A stretch of 64,000 nt of DNA from Paenibacillus psychroresistens (lineage in GTDB: Bacteria > Bacillota > Bacilli > Paenibacillales > NBRC-103111): NCBI RefSeq assembly GCF_009728935.1, contig NZ_CP034235.1, forward strand, positions 4,812,001 to 4,876,000, written 5' to 3'. Positions 1 through 6,835 of the stretch are shown piece after piece. The position numbers were made by a program, and so were the translations under genes. The notes under the pieces were generated by a model. It saw only the letters and a program-made list of their open reading frames with translations, searched no databases and was not told where the DNA came from. Position 1 is the first letter of the stretch; each line of letters starts with the position of its first letter.

Positions 1-53
1 ATTACCTACTTTTTAATAAGAAACACGAAATGTAAGCCTGCAGTAATAGCAGT

Positions 54-83
54 ATTTTAGTCTCATATGCCCGTATTTACTAA
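54..83 (-). promoter_or_regulatory. Promoter/operator copy 1, reading out of the window
   Basis: On the minus strand a TAAAAT -10 (54-59) is preceded by the shared element ATATGAGAC and, 17-18 bases further up, by a weak -35 (TAGTAA or TTAGTA, 77-83). The 15 bases ATATGAGACTAAAAT are identical to two other promoters in the window (623-651 and 1849-1877). It lies just beyond the stop of the MarR gene and points leftwards, so it probably drives a gene beyond position 1. That gene is not visible here. Confidence 0.6.
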
Positions 84-140
84 GCGAGCAGATTATCTCA
101 ATGAATCTGCTTACTGTCTAACCAAGTGATACTTCTTTAA

Positions 141-578
141 TCAGGCATAAAAGTTAATTCCAACAACGTCATCCATCATATTCCTCATTGACTTTGCAAG
201 TTCAGAGCCAAACTGCTTTTCGAATTCAGCCTGAGCTCGATCCCAACCTTTTATTCCTATGGCAATGCGGTTGAGCCCTTCGTCGGTGATTGACACGATT
301 CTAGCACGCCGATCACGTTCGCTTACTTGAATACTTACCAAACCATCACGCTCCAGTGGCCGAAGATTATGTCCAATCGTGGCACGATCCATTGTCATAA
401 GTTCAGCGAGTTCTATCATCGTCTGCGGCCCCCGTTGCTTGAGATAGCCTAAAATGGAGAATTGAGTAGCTCGTAACCCTGATCCCGACTCTGCCAAACA
501 GGCGTCGTAGAAGCGTGTAATATGACGTGATGCGCGTCTCAATTTTGTACAGTTGCAGAACTCCATATTGGTGAGCAT
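141..578 (-). CDS. MarR-family transcriptional regulator with N-terminal C-x-C
   Basis: A 145-residue winged-helix regulator of the MarR type. The DNA-binding part runs from about residue 40 to 105, with the recognition helix around MDRATIGHNLRPLE and the wing around SERDRRARIVSIT; the ends form the dimer helices. Cys8 and Cys10 (CNC) sit just before the first helix, where the OhrR branch keeps its redox cysteine, so peroxide or thiol sensing is plausible but inferred. The ATG at 578 is preceded by GGAGGTG at 8 bases. Its promoter shares an element with the Ohr gene promoter at 1849-1877, which suggests autoregulation and control of that gene. It is not a clear OhrR orthologue. Confidence 0.85.
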   Translation of the reverse strand: MLTNMEFCNCTKLRRASRHITRFYDACLAESGSGLRATQFSILGYLKQRGPQTMIELAELMTMDRATIGHNLRPLERDGLVSIQVSERDRRARIVSITDEGLNRIAIGIKGWDRAQAEFEKQFGSELAKSMRNMMDDVVGINFYA

Positions 579-622
579 TAATTTTACACCTCCATAACCT
601 AGTTTGCCCCTTTATAAAGTTT

Positions 623-651
623 ATTTTAGTCTCATATGCACGTAAATGCAA
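623..651 (-). promoter_or_regulatory. Promoter/operator copy 2 for the marR gene
   Basis: TTGCAT (646-651), a 17-base spacer and TAAAAT (623-628) form a good sigma-A promoter on the minus strand, about 45 bases upstream of the MarR start at 578. The spacer contains TGCA repeats in inverted orientation and the ATATGAGAC element shared with the promoters at 54-83 and 1849-1877. An operator in the spacer would let the repressor block polymerase directly; this is inferred. Confidence 0.7.
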
Positions 652-712
652 GAGGAAAAACATCGCAATTAACGCGAATATCGGCTTCTTTGACCTATAT
701 GGACGATACCCG

Positions 713-1048
713 TTACACGCAAGAATCACCCATGGTTGCATAGCTTATGATATGTTGCTGCAAAACTTCTTTACTTTGCTGCCCAACCCATGTCTCCACT
801 TTATATCCATCTTTAAACAGCATTATGGTTGGAACGCTCGACACACCGTATTCAGCTGCAAGTTCTTTTTCCTGATGGATATCAACCTTAGTAACGGTAG
901 CCTGATATCTTACTTCTTGAGCCAGCTTCTCATCAATGAGAAGCTGATCTTGACAGGATTTGCTGCTAGTCTCATAAAAGTCTACGAGTGTGATCCCATG
1001 ATCGGTCTGTCCCCTAAAAGTTTCTTTTCTTAATGAATGAATTTCCAT
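713..1048 (-). CDS. Thioredoxin-fold protein with degenerate active site
   Basis: A 111-residue single-domain protein with the size and strand order of thioredoxin, including the cis-proline loop SVPTIMLF near residue 73. Where thioredoxin has W-C-G-P-C this protein has S-S-K-S-C, so the nucleophilic first cysteine is a serine and only the second, resolving cysteine is kept. Classical disulfide reductase activity is therefore doubtful; monothiol or chaperone-like roles are possible. GGAGG lies 7 bases before the ATG at 1048. It sits between the Ohr gene and the MarR regulator on the same strand, which fits a role in oxidative stress, but no shared promoter element was found directly before it. 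Confidence 0.8.
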   Translation of the reverse strand: MEIHSLRKETFRGQTDHGITLVDFYETSSKSCQDQLLIDEKLAQEVRYQATVTKVDIHQEKELAAEYGVSSVPTIMLFKDGYKVETWVGQQSKEVLQQHIISYATMGDSCV

Positions 1049-1141
1049 TCTGTAACCTCCTCAAAATTAATTTGTTGTTTATATTTCAAAGACTGACCCA
1101 TCGGTATAACCAACAATCAGTTATGTGGCTTTAAGATATTG

Positions 1142-1170
1142 AAAACCCCGCTTTCGGCAAGCGGGGGTTT
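1142..1170 (-). terminator. Intrinsic terminator after the Ohr gene
   Basis: An 11-base-pair GC-rich stem (AAACCCCGCTT with AAGCGGGGGTTT) lies just past the Ohr stop. On the minus strand it ends in a short T run. Confidence 0.75.
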
Positions 1171-1183
1171 GTGAAATGATACG

Positions 1184-1612
1184 TTAGCCAATCACATTCG
1201 ATATGACTTCGATATTGCCTTGAGTTGCTCTGGCATAAGGACAAACTTTATGGGCTTCGTCGACAATTTCCTGAGCCACACTGATATCTACGCCTTTTAC
1301 TGAAATGTCGAAATGAACTGCAAGTACATAGCCGTCATTCGCATCCTTACCGAGTGAAACATTTGAAGCGATTGAGATTCCTTCTGTTTTAATTCCTTTT
1401 TTCTTAATAATGGTTCCCATTGCACCTTCGAAGCATGCAGCAAATCCAGCAGCGAACAGCTGCTCCGGATTGACTCCGTTACCTGGGCCGCCTAGCTCCT
1501 TCGGATATCTCAAGTCCAAGTTAAGATTACCATCGCTCGAAACTGCTTTACCTTCTCTTCCACCTTCAACATTTACAGTAGCCGTGTACAATTTCTTTTC
1601 CATTGTTATCAT
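1184..1612 (-). CDS. Ohr/OsmC-family organic hydroperoxide reductase
   Basis: A 142-residue protein of the Ohr subfamily of OsmC. It reduces organic hydroperoxides with a cysteine pair; here the peroxidatic cysteine is Cys60 (FAACFEGA) and the resolving one Cys124 (HKVCPYARATQGN), both in the expected places, and PEQLFAAG is the usual Ohr signature. The open frame continues upstream to 1795, but GGAG sits 8 bases before the ATG at 1612 and the length from there matches the family, so that start is used. The upstream extension is the remnant of a second copy (see 1664-1795). The promoter at 1849-1877 has the same element as the MarR promoter, implying thiol or peroxide control. Confidence 0.9.
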   Translation of the reverse strand: MITMEKKLYTATVNVEGGREGKAVSSDGNLNLDLRYPKELGGPGNGVNPEQLFAAGFAACFEGAMGTIIKKKGIKTEGISIASNVSLGKDANDGYVLAVHFDISVKGVDISVAQEIVDEAHKVCPYARATQGNIEVISNVIG

Positions 1613-1663
1613 AGTAACATCTCCTTTTTTGACTGGTTTATTTTTTACATTTTGTGCGTAACT

Positions 1664-1795
1664 TATCCAAAAATATTCGTTATAACTTCGAATATAGCCG
1701 CATGTTGCTTTGGCATAAGGGCAAATCTGGTGAGCTTCCTCGACTATTTCATGAGCCAACTTAGTATTTAACAATCTGAACCGGATGTGATTCAA
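1664..1795 (-). pseudogene. Remnant of a duplicated Ohr/OsmC gene (C-terminal part)
   Basis: In frame upstream of the intact Ohr gene the residues LAHEIVEEAHQICPYAKAT closely match its C-terminus VAQEIVDEAHKVCPYARAT. After this the frames separate because of one extra T near 1690; removing it restores GYIEVITNIFG followed by TAA at 1664-1666, the exact counterpart of the intact ending GNIEVISNVIG-stop. The N-terminal two thirds are missing, although an AGGAGG site remains at about 1814-1820. It is a tandem duplicate that lost its body by deletion and its frame by a single-base insertion. Confidence 0.85.
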
Positions 1796-1848
1796 TCACT
1801 TTTACAAGCAACACCTCCTAAACATTTGTTGACTCTTCGCATAAATTA

Positions 1849-1877
1849 ATTTTAGTCTCATATTCCCCTAATTGCAA
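1849..1877 (-). promoter_or_regulatory. Promoter/operator copy 3 for the Ohr locus
   Basis: TTGCAA (1872-1877), 17 bases and TAAAAT (1849-1854) on the minus strand. The bases ATATGAGACTAAAAT are identical to those in the MarR promoter, and the flanking CCTCTTGCA is shared too. It feeds the Ohr remnant and then the intact Ohr gene. Confidence 0.7.
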
Positions 1878-2027
1878 GAGGAAGAACTTGGTCTACTTAA
1901 AAAAAACTTACACTTAAGAGAAAGTGAATCCCTGGTCTATGCTGACTAGGAGACTTTTTCTTAGTTGTAAGCTTTTCTATTAATTAGGAGAAATACGATT
2001 TAGATTATATTAATATAGCTTTAATAC

Positions 2028-2498
2028 TTATTTTTGTTCAACGAGTAATGGTGGCCCGATAATCCAAGTGTCATAGTTTTCTGACAGTTCTTTCCAGCCT
2101 TCTGGTGGTGTACGGCCAATTTTTGTGAAAAAGTCATCTATTCCGCCAGGAGCGAAGGTAAAAAGAATTCGTGCCGTATCTGTGCCAATATTGGCCCAGG
2201 CATGAGGTACGCCGCGAGGGACGACAACGCTTGTCCCAGGGGTAACATCAAATTCATCATCGCCGCAATGAAAGCGAAATGTGCCTTCCAAAATTTCGAA
2301 AATTTCTTCCCGGTCCTTATGATAATGTTTCGGGGGACCGCTCAGCGCAGGTACACGGGCTTCCATAATAGTAACTGCCCCGCCAACCTGATTGCTATGG
2401 ATACGTATTGCCATTTGCTCTCCAGGCATTGTATCAAACCATTCTAAATCCTTGCTGTTATTGATGACCGCGCTTGGTGTTCCGTTGTTCTGGCTCAT
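2028..2498 (-). CDS. Cupin-domain protein
   Basis: A 156-residue single cupin. Motif 1 is visible as a histidine and glutamate cluster around HYHKDREEIFEILEG (residues 58-72), and motif 2 as PRGVPHAWANIG (93-104), so a bound metal ion is likely. Such proteins include dioxygenases, isomerases and storage or sensing proteins; the substrate cannot be told from sequence. It follows the short-chain dehydrogenase gene on the same strand after 83 bases, so the two are probably one transcript. GAGGAG lies 11 bases before the ATG. Confidence 0.8.
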   Translation of the reverse strand: MSQNNGTPSAVINNSKDLEWFDTMPGEQMAIRIHSNQVGGAVTIMEARVPALSGPPKHYHKDREEIFEILEGTFRFHCGDDEFDVTPGTSVVVPRGVPHAWANIGTDTARILFTFAPGGIDDFFTKIGRTPPEGWKELSENYDTWIIGPPLLVEQK

Positions 2499-2581
2499 AA
2501 ATTTATAAACTCCTCTAATATTGATTTATTTAAATCGACTTAAATCCACAGGCTTTTACTATATAAGATTCGAAGCTTGCA

Positions 2582-3334
2582 TTAAATTTGTGCAAAGCCA
2601 CCGTCTACTTGAATGTCGGCACCGTTAATGAAACTTGCAGCATCCGAAGCTAGGAAAGCAACTACAGCCGCGATTTCAGCTGGCTGACCATTCCGGCCTA
2701 GAGGAGTTAAAGTGCTAAGATAATCGTAAAAACCGCCGACCTCTGCCTCAGAACCCGCAAGACCAGCGAGACCCGGGGTTTCGGTATTACCTGGGCTAAT
2801 TGCATTAATACGAATCTTCCGCCCCTTGAGATCCTGAATCCAGCTTCTTGCCAGATTGCGAATTGCAGCTTTAGTTGCAGAATAGATACTCAGTCCCCCC
2901 ATTCCCTTGATACCAACAATAGAGGCCATTAGAATGATGCTCGAGCCTTCAGTCAACAACGGCAGCGCTTTTTGGACAGTAAACACCAAACCTTTGACAT
3001 TGATGTCGAAATGACGGTCGTAATGAGATTCCGTAATTGCTTCTAAAGGTGCTCCTTCTGCAATCGCGGCGTTAGCGAAAAGGATATCCACCTTGCCTTT
3101 TTCTTCCTTGACGACACTATATAACTTATCTAAATCGGCAAGGTTCGTAACGTCTCCTTGTACCGCAGTAACGTTATGCCCAATCTCGGATACTGCTGCA
3201 TCTAGCTCGGCTTTGCGCCGACCAGTAATGAATACATACGCGCCTTCGGCGACGAATTTCTTTGCAGTTTCTAAACCGATTCCTGAGCTTCCACCAGTAA
3301 TAACGGCAATCTTGCCTTCTAATAATTTTGTCAT
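2582..3334 (-). CDS. Short-chain dehydrogenase/reductase (SDR)
   Basis: A 250-residue classical SDR. The cofactor loop TGGSSGIG (residues 13-20), the NAA motif in LFANAAIAEG, the catalytic serine in LMASIVG and the Tyr-x-x-x-Lys pair in YSATKAA are all present, so it should be an active NAD(P)-dependent oxidoreductase; an arginine in TGRRKAE after strand 2 suggests a preference for NADPH. The substrate is unknown. It is the first gene of an apparent two-gene unit with the cupin and lies downstream of a long palindrome (3462-3499) that probably binds the MarR regulator encoded just upstream. Confidence 0.88.
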   Translation of the reverse strand: MTKLLEGKIAVITGGSSGIGLETAKKFVAEGAYVFITGRRKAELDAAVSEIGHNVTAVQGDVTNLADLDKLYSVVKEEKGKVDILFANAAIAEGAPLEAITESHYDRHFDINVKGLVFTVQKALPLLTEGSSIILMASIVGIKGMGGLSIYSATKAAIRNLARSWIQDLKGRKIRINAISPGNTETPGLAGLAGSEAEVGGFYDYLSTLTPLGRNGQPAEIAAVVAFLASDAASFINGADIQVDGGFAQI

Positions 3335-3461
3335 AATTTTTTTTGCTCCTTTTTATTTGAATTTTGTTTTGAATGATTGTAAATCCCCTGCCAGGTCCGT
3401 CTGTTCCAACAAAAAGTGGCTATTTGAAGGTACATCTTACTTTCTAATCAGATCTACTAGA

Positions 3462-3499
3462 AGTATCTTTAAATGTGTATATGCACATTTTAAGATACT
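3462..3499. promoter_or_regulatory. 38-bp near-perfect palindrome, predicted MarR operator
   Basis: Two 16-base arms with one mismatch flank a 6-base centre; the core reads AAATGTGTATATGCACATTT (3471-3490). A close relative, AAGTGTGTTTATGCACAAAT, lies in the promoter of the MarR gene at 3557-3982. The shared core suggests that this regulator controls both itself and the SDR-cupin unit. Confidence 0.75.
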
Positions 3500-3556
3500 A
3501 ATTAACCACAAAGTCTACTTTTATGCTTAACATTACCCATTACAAGGGGACTTGCT

Positions 3557-3982
3557 TCAAATGCCCCCTGTAATGCTTAACATATCGCTTCGAAGAGCAC
3601 GTGCATGCTCAGGACCAATATCCGTTTCGTATTCGATTTGAGCAGCTTCCCATAAAGGTTTAGCCTCTTGGATCTTAAGGCTTCCACTTTGCGATAAAGA
3701 AAACATGTGCCGACGTGGTTCGTCAGGATGACGAGTGCTTATCAAGCATTCAAGTAACTGAAGCGGCTTCAACGCACGAAGTAATGTAGTGCGATCCATC
3801 AACAACAAGTCTGCTAACTCATTCATGGTCAATTCCTTATGATGTTCGATTAGTGACAGTATTGCCAATTGAGTCGCAGTAATTCCTGAAGGAGCAAGAT
3901 GCCTTTCATAAATCTTGGATATATGCCGGGTTAATTGACGGGAGACGACACAGTGACAGGTTAAAGGTTCAAGTTCATTCAT
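3557..3982 (-). CDS. MarR-family regulator with N-terminal C-x-C, probably leaderless
   Basis: A MarR-type winged-helix protein of 141 residues from the ATG at 3982. Its N-terminus carries CHC in the same place as CNC in the MarR protein at 141-578, and the helix region MDRTTLLRALKPLQ aligns with MDRATIGHNLRPLE there, so the two are paralogues. The longer frame begins with a GTG at 4009 inside the promoter and is unlikely. A promoter with -10 TATATT ends only 6 bases before the ATG and there is no Shine-Dalgarno site, so the mRNA should start at or next to the AUG. It probably represses itself and the divergently placed targets on its 3' side. Confidence 0.85.
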   Translation of the reverse strand: MNELEPLTCHCVVSRQLTRHISKIYERHLAPSGITATQLAILSLIEHHKELTMNELADLLLMDRTTLLRALKPLQLLECLISTRHPDEPRRHMFSLSQSGSLKIQEAKPLWEAAQIEYETDIGPEHARALRSDMLSITGGI

Positions 3983-3988
3983 GTATTT

Positions 3989-4017
3989 AATATAAGTGTG
4001 TTTATGCACAAATGCAA
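3989..4017 (-). promoter_or_regulatory. Promoter with operator in the spacer, leaderless marR
   Basis: TTGCAT (4012-4017), 17 bases, TATATT (3989-3994), then six bases and the ATG of the MarR gene. The spacer holds most of the operator-like sequence related to the palindrome at 3462-3499. Confidence 0.7.
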
Positions 4018-4049
4018 GTTTTATTTTTAAATAGCTCTAATGATTAGAA

Positions 4050-5012
4050 CTATTCGTTGTTTGCACCGAATGCGATTTGGTATCCATTATTATCACGAAT
4101 TGTAACTTCACTCCATCTTTCTGTCCAATGTGGTCCATTAACAATTTCAACGCCTTTAAATTGAAACACCTCAACCAGATGCCTTAATCCTTCTGGATCT
4201 GTGTAACAGAAGGCGTCGAAATATAAACCGCCAACAGCCGCTGAAAACGGCCGAACATCTATGTTTTGTTTAACCTCATGCAGAATGAATGTAGCTCCCC
4301 CATAATTCATATGTATATGACCACCGATGTCTTCAGAGACGAACCCTATTTCTTCATAAAAATTAATCGATTCCTCAAGACTTGCAACCAGGAAAACGAC
4401 GGAAACATTTTTGATTCGTGCCTTTACTTTTCCTATGAAGGCTTCACCCAATTTTTTCTCATTAGCTGCGTTTTCAACCAACTCTATCAACTCCTTTTTT
4501 AGTAATGCCTTTGATCTTCTTAAGCGACTTTCTACTGTCGGAACAGGTATTTCCAGCAACTTACTTATCTCCCTGGCATTAAACCCTCCAATAAAATACA
4601 TCAAAGTAATGAAGCGGTATTTTTTATCTAGAACGGATACCGCTCGCCATATCGTCTCAGAATCGGATTTCCGATTGATAATTTCTTCTAATGTTACCTC
4701 ATCCGGAATATCGAACGCTTCGTTTAATGGCATTTCCAAAATTTTATGTTTCCTTAATCGATCGTTACATAAATTTCTCGCAATACTAATGACCCACGCA
4801 CCAAATTTACTAGGGTCCTTCAACTGATCAATGTTAAACCAAGCTTTTACAAAAGCATCTTGCGCAATATCTTGGGCGGCATGGAAATCATTCAAGATAC
4901 TATACGCCACACTGTAAATTGCATTGGAATACTTTCGCACAAGCACTGAATAGGATTGTTGATCACCGTAGATTGATTTTTTAATATGTTCAATCTCTGT
5001 TTGAATCTCCAA
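4050..5012 (-). CDS. ECF-type RNA polymerase sigma factor fused to a VOC domain
   Basis: From a TTG start (5012) preceded by GGGGGTG at 5 bases this is a 320-residue protein. Region 2 spans roughly residues 22-92 (DIAQDAFVKAWFNIDQL is typical of the -10 binding helix region) and region 4 about 120-172 (FNAREISKLLEIPVPTVESRLRR). After a short linker a glyoxalase/bleomycin-resistance (VOC) module occupies about 198-318, with the pattern VSVVFLVASLEESINFYEEIGF and a closing GYQIAFG. The frame is continuous, so it is not two genes. No anti-sigma gene lies next to it. A VOC domain could sense a small ligand and control the sigma part; this is inference. The longer frame to 5063 lacks a ribosome site. 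Confidence 0.85.
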   Translation of the reverse strand: MEIQTEIEHIKKSIYGDQQSYSVLVRKYSNAIYSVAYSILNDFHAAQDIAQDAFVKAWFNIDQLKDPSKFGAWVISIARNLCNDRLRKHKILEMPLNEAFDIPDEVTLEEIINRKSDSETIWRAVSVLDKKYRFITLMYFIGGFNAREISKLLEIPVPTVESRLRRSKALLKKELIELVENAANEKKLGEAFIGKVKARIKNVSVVFLVASLEESINFYEEIGFVSEDIGGHIHMNYGGATFILHEVKQNIDVRPFSAAVGGLYFDAFCYTDPEGLRHLVEVFQFKGVEIVNGPHWTERWSEVTIRDNNGYQIAFGANNE

Positions 5013-5063
5013 TTTTTCACCCCCTCTGTTAATAAGACGTGAACCAGATCCAAAAACATTCAT

Positions 5064-5470
5064 TTAAACTCAAATATTTCTTCTACAATACAATTTAATT
5101 AAATACTTAAATAAATTCAAAGTAGATTATTTCTGTTGAACATATCTGTCCAACTCTATTATCTAGTCTAATACTTTTTTATCTTCAAGCACAAACCTTA
5201 GATCCTGTCTTTTGTACAGTATGATCTTAATTTTATAATGGATATCATTCAAAAAGGGAAAGGTATAAAAGGTGCCTTACTTTGGAAATCTATATTATCC
5301 CAAGTTTCAGTGGATAAGCAATGGGGACAACCTGTCTCTGGTGGCTTTCCAGCGGCTACAATGTTTACAACTTCGTTGAGATTGAAGAACTTCGTTTTCC
5401 GACAAACGCCGTGAATATATTTGTTGATTGATCTCAGCAATTTCTCGGTTTAGAAAAAAATGAAAACCAT
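5064..5470. other. Intergenic region without a convincing gene
   Basis: About 400 AT-rich bases between the divergent sigma factor and the lipoprotein gene. Two weak frames exist (58 codons at about 5238-5414 on the plus strand and 63 codons at 5249-5440 on the minus strand) but neither has a good ribosome site. It must contain the promoters of both flanking genes. Confidence 0.5.
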
Positions 5471-5493
5471 GAATTTAATATGGAGGGATTGTT

Positions 5494-6570
5494 ATGTACA
5501 TAAAAAAATCAAAGTTATTTGCCAAATTCATGACTATTACGATGATTATGGCGCTGATGCTTCTTTCAGCTTGCGCAGGAAACAACAAGCACCAAGATAG
5601 AGAGAACGCAACAGATAAGAATCCGATTAAAATTGTTTCGAACTCAGGCAATGACCAGGCAAAAAACAAAGATTATTCTGATGAGGAGCTTGTCAAAAAA
5701 CTTCCAGGATTCAAAAATGGTACCAAAAAGGTAAATGGAATAACGATTCACTATGTTGAAGGTGGTAAGGGTGAACCGCTATTCCTTCTCCCAGGCTGGC
5801 CGGAAACATGGTATGCGTTTCACAAAATTATGCCCGCTCTAGCTGAGAAATATCATGTTTATTCCGTTGATTATCGTGGAATGGGGAGTTCCGACAAGCC
5901 TGAATCAGGCTATGATAAGAAGACAATGGCTTCAGATATTTATGCCTTGGTCAAAAAGCTTGGCTATGAAAAAATTAATTTAGCAGGACATGATATCGGA
6001 GCCCCGGTTGCTTATGCTTATGCAGCCATGTACCCCCAAGCCACGAAAAAACTAGCCATGATGGATGCTTCTCATCCAAACGACAACTTTCTGAAAATCC
6101 CGATCTTACCGCCGCCCGGAGTGTACGATGTTGATAATCCTGATCGCGCAAAGTTTTATTGGTGGTTTGCATTCAATACCATACCAGAATTGCCTGAGCA
6201 ATTGCTGCAAGGAAAACAGTTGGATATCGCTTACAATTGGCTCTTTGATTATTTAGCCTATGAAAAAGGCGCTATTACCAAAGAGGAAAGAGCGATCTAT
6301 ATTGCTGCATATGCAAAACCTGGGGCACTTCGCGCAGGTAATAATTGGTATAGAGCATTCAGGCAAGATATTGAAGATTTGAAAACTTATAAAAACCTGT
6401 CAGTGCCAGTTCTTGGTATTGGGGGCGTGTCCGGTTATAAAAATCTTGATCTATTTTTACATGCGCATGCAACTGACCTTAAATTAGTGAAACTAGATAA
6501 ATGCGGACACTGGATCGCAGAGGAGAATCCGCAAGAAACCATTAAATTGTTTAAGGAGTTTTTCAGTTAA
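5494..6570 (+). CDS. Lipoprotein alpha/beta hydrolase, epoxide-hydrolase-like
   Basis: 358 residues. A signal peptide with lipobox LSAC (Cys27) predicts a lipid-anchored extracellular protein. The hydrolase fold starts near residue 80: PGWPETW (about 100-106) is the oxyanion loop of the epoxide hydrolase group, GHDIG puts an aspartate (Asp167) at the nucleophile position instead of serine, and CGHWIAEENP carries the catalytic histidine (His339). An aspartate nucleophile points to epoxide hydrolase or dehalogenase chemistry rather than an esterase. GGAGG lies 7 bases upstream of the ATG and an intrinsic terminator follows, so it is transcribed alone. Export of such an enzyme is less usual than the cytosolic form. 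Confidence 0.85.
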   Translation: MYIKKSKLFAKFMTITMIMALMLLSACAGNNKHQDRENATDKNPIKIVSNSGNDQAKNKDYSDEELVKKLPGFKNGTKKVNGITIHYVEGGKGEPLFLLPGWPETWYAFHKIMPALAEKYHVYSVDYRGMGSSDKPESGYDKKTMASDIYALVKKLGYEKINLAGHDIGAPVAYAYAAMYPQATKKLAMMDASHPNDNFLKIPILPPPGVYDVDNPDRAKFYWWFAFNTIPELPEQLLQGKQLDIAYNWLFDYLAYEKGAITKEERAIYIAAYAKPGALRAGNNWYRAFRQDIEDLKTYKNLSVPVLGIGGVSGYKNLDLFLHAHATDLKLVKLDKCGHWIAEENPQETIKLFKEFFS

Positions 6571-6616
6571 CTGTCCCTAGGAAACTAAAACATGTGATAT
6601 TCCAATAATTGATTAG

Positions 6617-6652
6617 AAAAACGGAGCTGCGAACCCGCATAACTCCGTTTTT
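6617..6652 (+). terminator. Intrinsic terminator after the hydrolase gene
   Basis: AAAAACGGAG pairs with CTCCGTTTTT, with an inner TGCG/CGCA stem in the loop. Confidence 0.8.
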
Positions 6653-6661
6653 GTTGTACCA

Positions 6662-6766
6662 TTTATCTCCGAGCTTGTTGGTTATATCGATAAGCATTAT
6701 TTCAGTCGTATTTTTAAGAATTCCGAGGGTATTACACCTACAGAATACAGTGCATTACCCAAATAG
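6662..6766 (+). pseudogene. C-terminal relic of an AraC-family regulator
   Basis: The frame starting at 6662 reads ISELVGYIDKHYFSRIFK and then EGITPTEYSALPK before a TAG. This is the second helix-turn-helix of AraC regulators, whose typical form is VGY-x-D-x-x-YFSR-x-FK-x-x-x-G-x-TP-x-EY. Nothing upstream continues it: the preceding bases are the terminator of the hydrolase gene. It is about 34 codons of a lost gene. Confidence 0.8.
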
Positions 6767-6802
6767 AAATAGGATTTTAGCCATATTGGAGCAATGAGTA
6801 AA

Positions 6803-6830
6803 TGGGAAGCAAGTAGATGCACGCTTCCCA
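6803..6830 (-). terminator. Hairpin after the ABC permease gene
   Basis: TGGGAAGC and GCTTCCCA form an 8-bp stem just past the permease stop. The T run on the minus strand is short, so termination is likely but not certain. Confidence 0.5.
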
Positions 6831-6835
6831 ATTTA

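Noticed and set aside
5249..5440. A 63-codon minus-strand frame with a CPHC motif
   Set aside because: Starts at a TTG without a ribosome site and overlaps an equally weak plus-strand frame; no support for either.
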